From assembly GCA_944391635.1 (NCBI GenBank), contig CALXUL010000347.1, positions 1 to 6,865 of the forward strand: a DNA stretch of 6,865 bases, in the 5' to 3' direction. Of this stretch, positions 6,739-6,865 are shown piece by piece. Numbering within the stretch: position 1 is the first letter of the stretch; the number at the start of each line of letters is the position of its first letter. Position numbers and translations under genes: made by a program. Below the pieces are notes generated by a model. That model saw only the letters and a program-made list of their open reading frames with translations, did no database searches and was not told the DNA's origin. This DNA comes from an uncultured Clostridia bacterium. GTDB taxonomy: Bacteria; Bacillota; Clostridia; UBA1381.

Positions 6739-6865
6739 GAGACTGTCAAATCTTTTGTGTAAATAGATCTTTCTCGTAAATTGATTTTTTAATTATTTAT
6801 TTAATCAAAGTAGGATTCTAAGGTGTCCTGAACCTGACCAAAGCCTTTATGAATTCGATTGAAAT
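6739..6865 (-). mobile_element. Terminal part of an IS256-family insertion sequence
   Basis: The outer end begins GAGACTGTCAAATCTTTTGTG (from 6739), typical of the terminal inverted repeats of IS256-family elements in lactobacilli. About 60 bp of non-coding sequence follow before the transposase stop at 6801. The rest of the element lies to the right, beyond the window, so the target duplication cannot be checked here. Confidence 0.65.
6801..6865 (-). CDS. IS256-family transposase, C-terminal fragment cut by the window edge
   Basis: The minus-strand frame entering from the right edge reads FNRIHKGFGQVQDTLESYFD and stops at 6801-6803 (TAA). This tail resembles the C-terminus of IS256/mutator-type transposases of lactobacilli. 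It also lies inside a terminal repeat of the matching family at the expected distance. The catalytic DDE residues lie outside the window, so whether the element is intact cannot be judged. The visible codons show no stop or frameshift. Confidence 0.65.
   Translation of the reverse strand, partial: FNRIHKGFGQVQDTLESYFD

Noticed and set aside
1..6865. CRISPR arrays, tRNA or rRNA genes, riboswitches
   Set aside because: No regularly spaced direct repeats, no cloverleaf or rRNA-like segments, and no long structured leader before the operon were found by eye.

Overview
The window is AT-rich DNA with short Gram-positive Shine-Dalgarno sites and fragments of IS30-, IS110- and IS256-type insertion sequences. 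It looks like an accessory region of a lactic acid bacterium, most likely Lactobacillaceae. The species cannot be named from the sequence alone. Every convincing gene lies on the minus strand, so transcription runs from high to low coordinates.

The core (about 6730 down to 764) is a compact, probably single-operon lic-like module. In transcription order it holds: (1) a 589-aa three-domain protein with a winged-helix, a LicC-type nucleotidyltransferase and a LicA-type choline kinase domain; (2) a stand-alone LicC-type CTP:phosphocholine cytidylyltransferase, overlapping gene 1 by 8 bp; (3) a BCCT-family transporter, 5 nt further on, taking the place of LicB, the usual choline permease of lic loci; (4) a polysaccharide or teichoic-acid flippase of the Wzx/TacF type; (5) a small two-helix membrane protein of unknown function, 7 nt after the flippase.

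The likely scheme is uptake of choline (or a related trimethylammonium or amino alcohol) by the BCCT protein, phosphorylation by the kinase domain, activation to CDP-choline by LicC, and transfer to a surface glycopolymer precursor exported by the flippase. The transferase that would attach phosphocholine (LicD type) is not in the window. The substrate is inferred from family resemblance, not shown.

The module is bracketed by mobile DNA. On the left (1-660) are the end and N-terminal codons of an IS30-family element, then a decayed IS110-family transposase with frameshifts and an internal deletion. On the right (6739-6865) is the end of an IS256-family element with the transposase C-terminus. 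That IS end lies only about 80 bp upstream of the first lic gene, so the operon promoter is squeezed between the two. The layout suggests a horizontally acquired or rearranged surface-decoration cassette.
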